The notes below the pieces were generated by a model. That model had not been told where the DNA came from. It saw only the letters and a program-made list of their open reading frames with translations, and searched no databases. A stretch of 64,000 nt of DNA from Conchocele bisecta. Its lineage: Eukaryota; Mollusca; Bivalvia; Lucinida; Thyasiridae. A program made the position numbers and the translations under genes. The first letter of the stretch is position 1. The number at the start of each line of letters is the position of its first letter. Below are positions 63,560 to 64,000 of the stretch, in pieces. Where the stretch lies: assembly GCA_029237695.1 (NCBI GenBank), contig CM055275.1, forward strand, positions 9,498,899-9,562,898, written 5' to 3'.

Positions 63560-64000
63560 TTTGTAATGTTTTTGGCTGGAATAGCTTGTTTCATTCATTA
63601 CAATGCATGTGTAACCTCAATTTCATTTGAGGTATTGACAGAAATTGGGGTCCTCTTAATACTACGATGGTATGTTCGGTTGTATCCATCAACAATATTT
63701 TGTAAAATATCAATATATTTTCTAGTTTGATGATATGTGAAATATTTCCACATACGTGTTTTTAAAGTTCTTTGAAATCGTTCAACTATACTTGCTTTAG
63801 TTTCAGGGTTTTCGGTTGTGAAAAAATGAATGTGTTAGATTTCAAGAAAATGTTGAAATTCTTTATTTTTAAATTCCGTTCCTTTATCGCTTTGTAAAGA
63901 CTGTCGCTTACGTTTTGATGTTTTCAGTATCAAATCAAACGCGTTAATCAATGTTTTCCCGTTTTGTTGTTAGGAAGGGGTATGACCCATGCATATTTTG
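63560..64000 (-). pseudogene. Second integrase fragment, runs off the window
   Basis: Corresponds to about 56535-56970 of the first integrase, very similar at base level, and includes the same TAA after HFLEI (about 63835-63837). Differences include a small insertion near 63960 ('gttttgttgttagg' against 'cgttttgttagg') and one substitution in 'actgt(c/g)gctta'. It continues beyond the right end. Confidence 0.85.

Noticed and set aside
1..64000. tRNA or rRNA genes
   Set aside because: I saw no convincing cloverleaf with A and B boxes and no rRNA-like sequence by eye; a tRNA or rRNA scan would be decisive.

Overview
The window looks like metazoan nuclear DNA, probably from a marine invertebrate. 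A bivalve mollusc is my best guess, from the style of the repeats; that is inference. I found no recognisable complete host gene. Almost everything that can be named is mobile: one compact element built around a protein-primed DNA polymerase B, one decayed Polinton/Maverick (adintovirus-like) provirus with scrambled Polinton pieces beside it, two LINE remnants plus a third short RT fragment, a Tc1-like transposase fragment, many palindromic or fold-back MITE-type repeats, and several tandem arrays.

Layout. 1-10327: dispersed and palindromic repeats, a 2.3-kb non-autonomous element with TA-flanked inverted ends (1985-4320), and one weak coding-like ORF (3390-3674). 10328-18893: the PolB element. 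It has about 1.46-kb terminal inverted repeats (TIRs), a 5-bp flanking duplication CGTCT, and genes for a 1290-codon PolB (OTU-like, zinc-finger, Vsr-like, exonuclease and polymerase regions; one in-frame TGA), a TIR gene present twice (helix-turn-helix, coiled coil, membrane segment), a small protein with the same HTH domain, and several small unknown proteins. I see no integrase, capsid gene or packaging ATPase in it. 18894-33640: fold-back elements, tandem repeats, an RT remnant (25350-26137) and a Tc1-like transposase fragment (29261-29656). 33650-36670: a minus-strand LINE with endonuclease and RT. 36670-47500: more fold-backs and tandem arrays. 47594-49856: a plus-strand LINE 5' part (ORF1 plus endonuclease start). 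51760-52390: a hairpin plus a minisatellite of about 96 bp.

52656-60111 holds the Polinton gene block, all on the minus strand and tightly packed. In transcription order it reads: packaging ATPase, PX-like protein 2, a Ser/Lys-rich protein, PX-like protein 1, a conserved unknown protein, retrovirus-like integrase with chromodomain, a small membrane protein, the minor (penton-type) capsid protein, a basic virion protein, the double-jelly-roll major capsid protein, and an adenovirus-type cysteine protease. The capsid and protease genes are open. The ATPase, the unknown protein and the integrase carry in-frame stops, and two small genes carry 1-nt frameshifts. 60200-64000 holds poly-T repeats, two histone-type 3' stem-loops, duplicated short coding tails, a 150-bp perfect palindrome, a diverged inverted minor-capsid copy, and a second integrase fragment that shares one nonsense codon with the first.

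The best candidate for an undescribed system is the PolB element: a small, apparently self-replicating element with long TIRs that carries a duplicated DNA-binding/membrane gene but no visible integrase. The histone-type stem-loops beside the Polinton genes are the second oddity worth checking.
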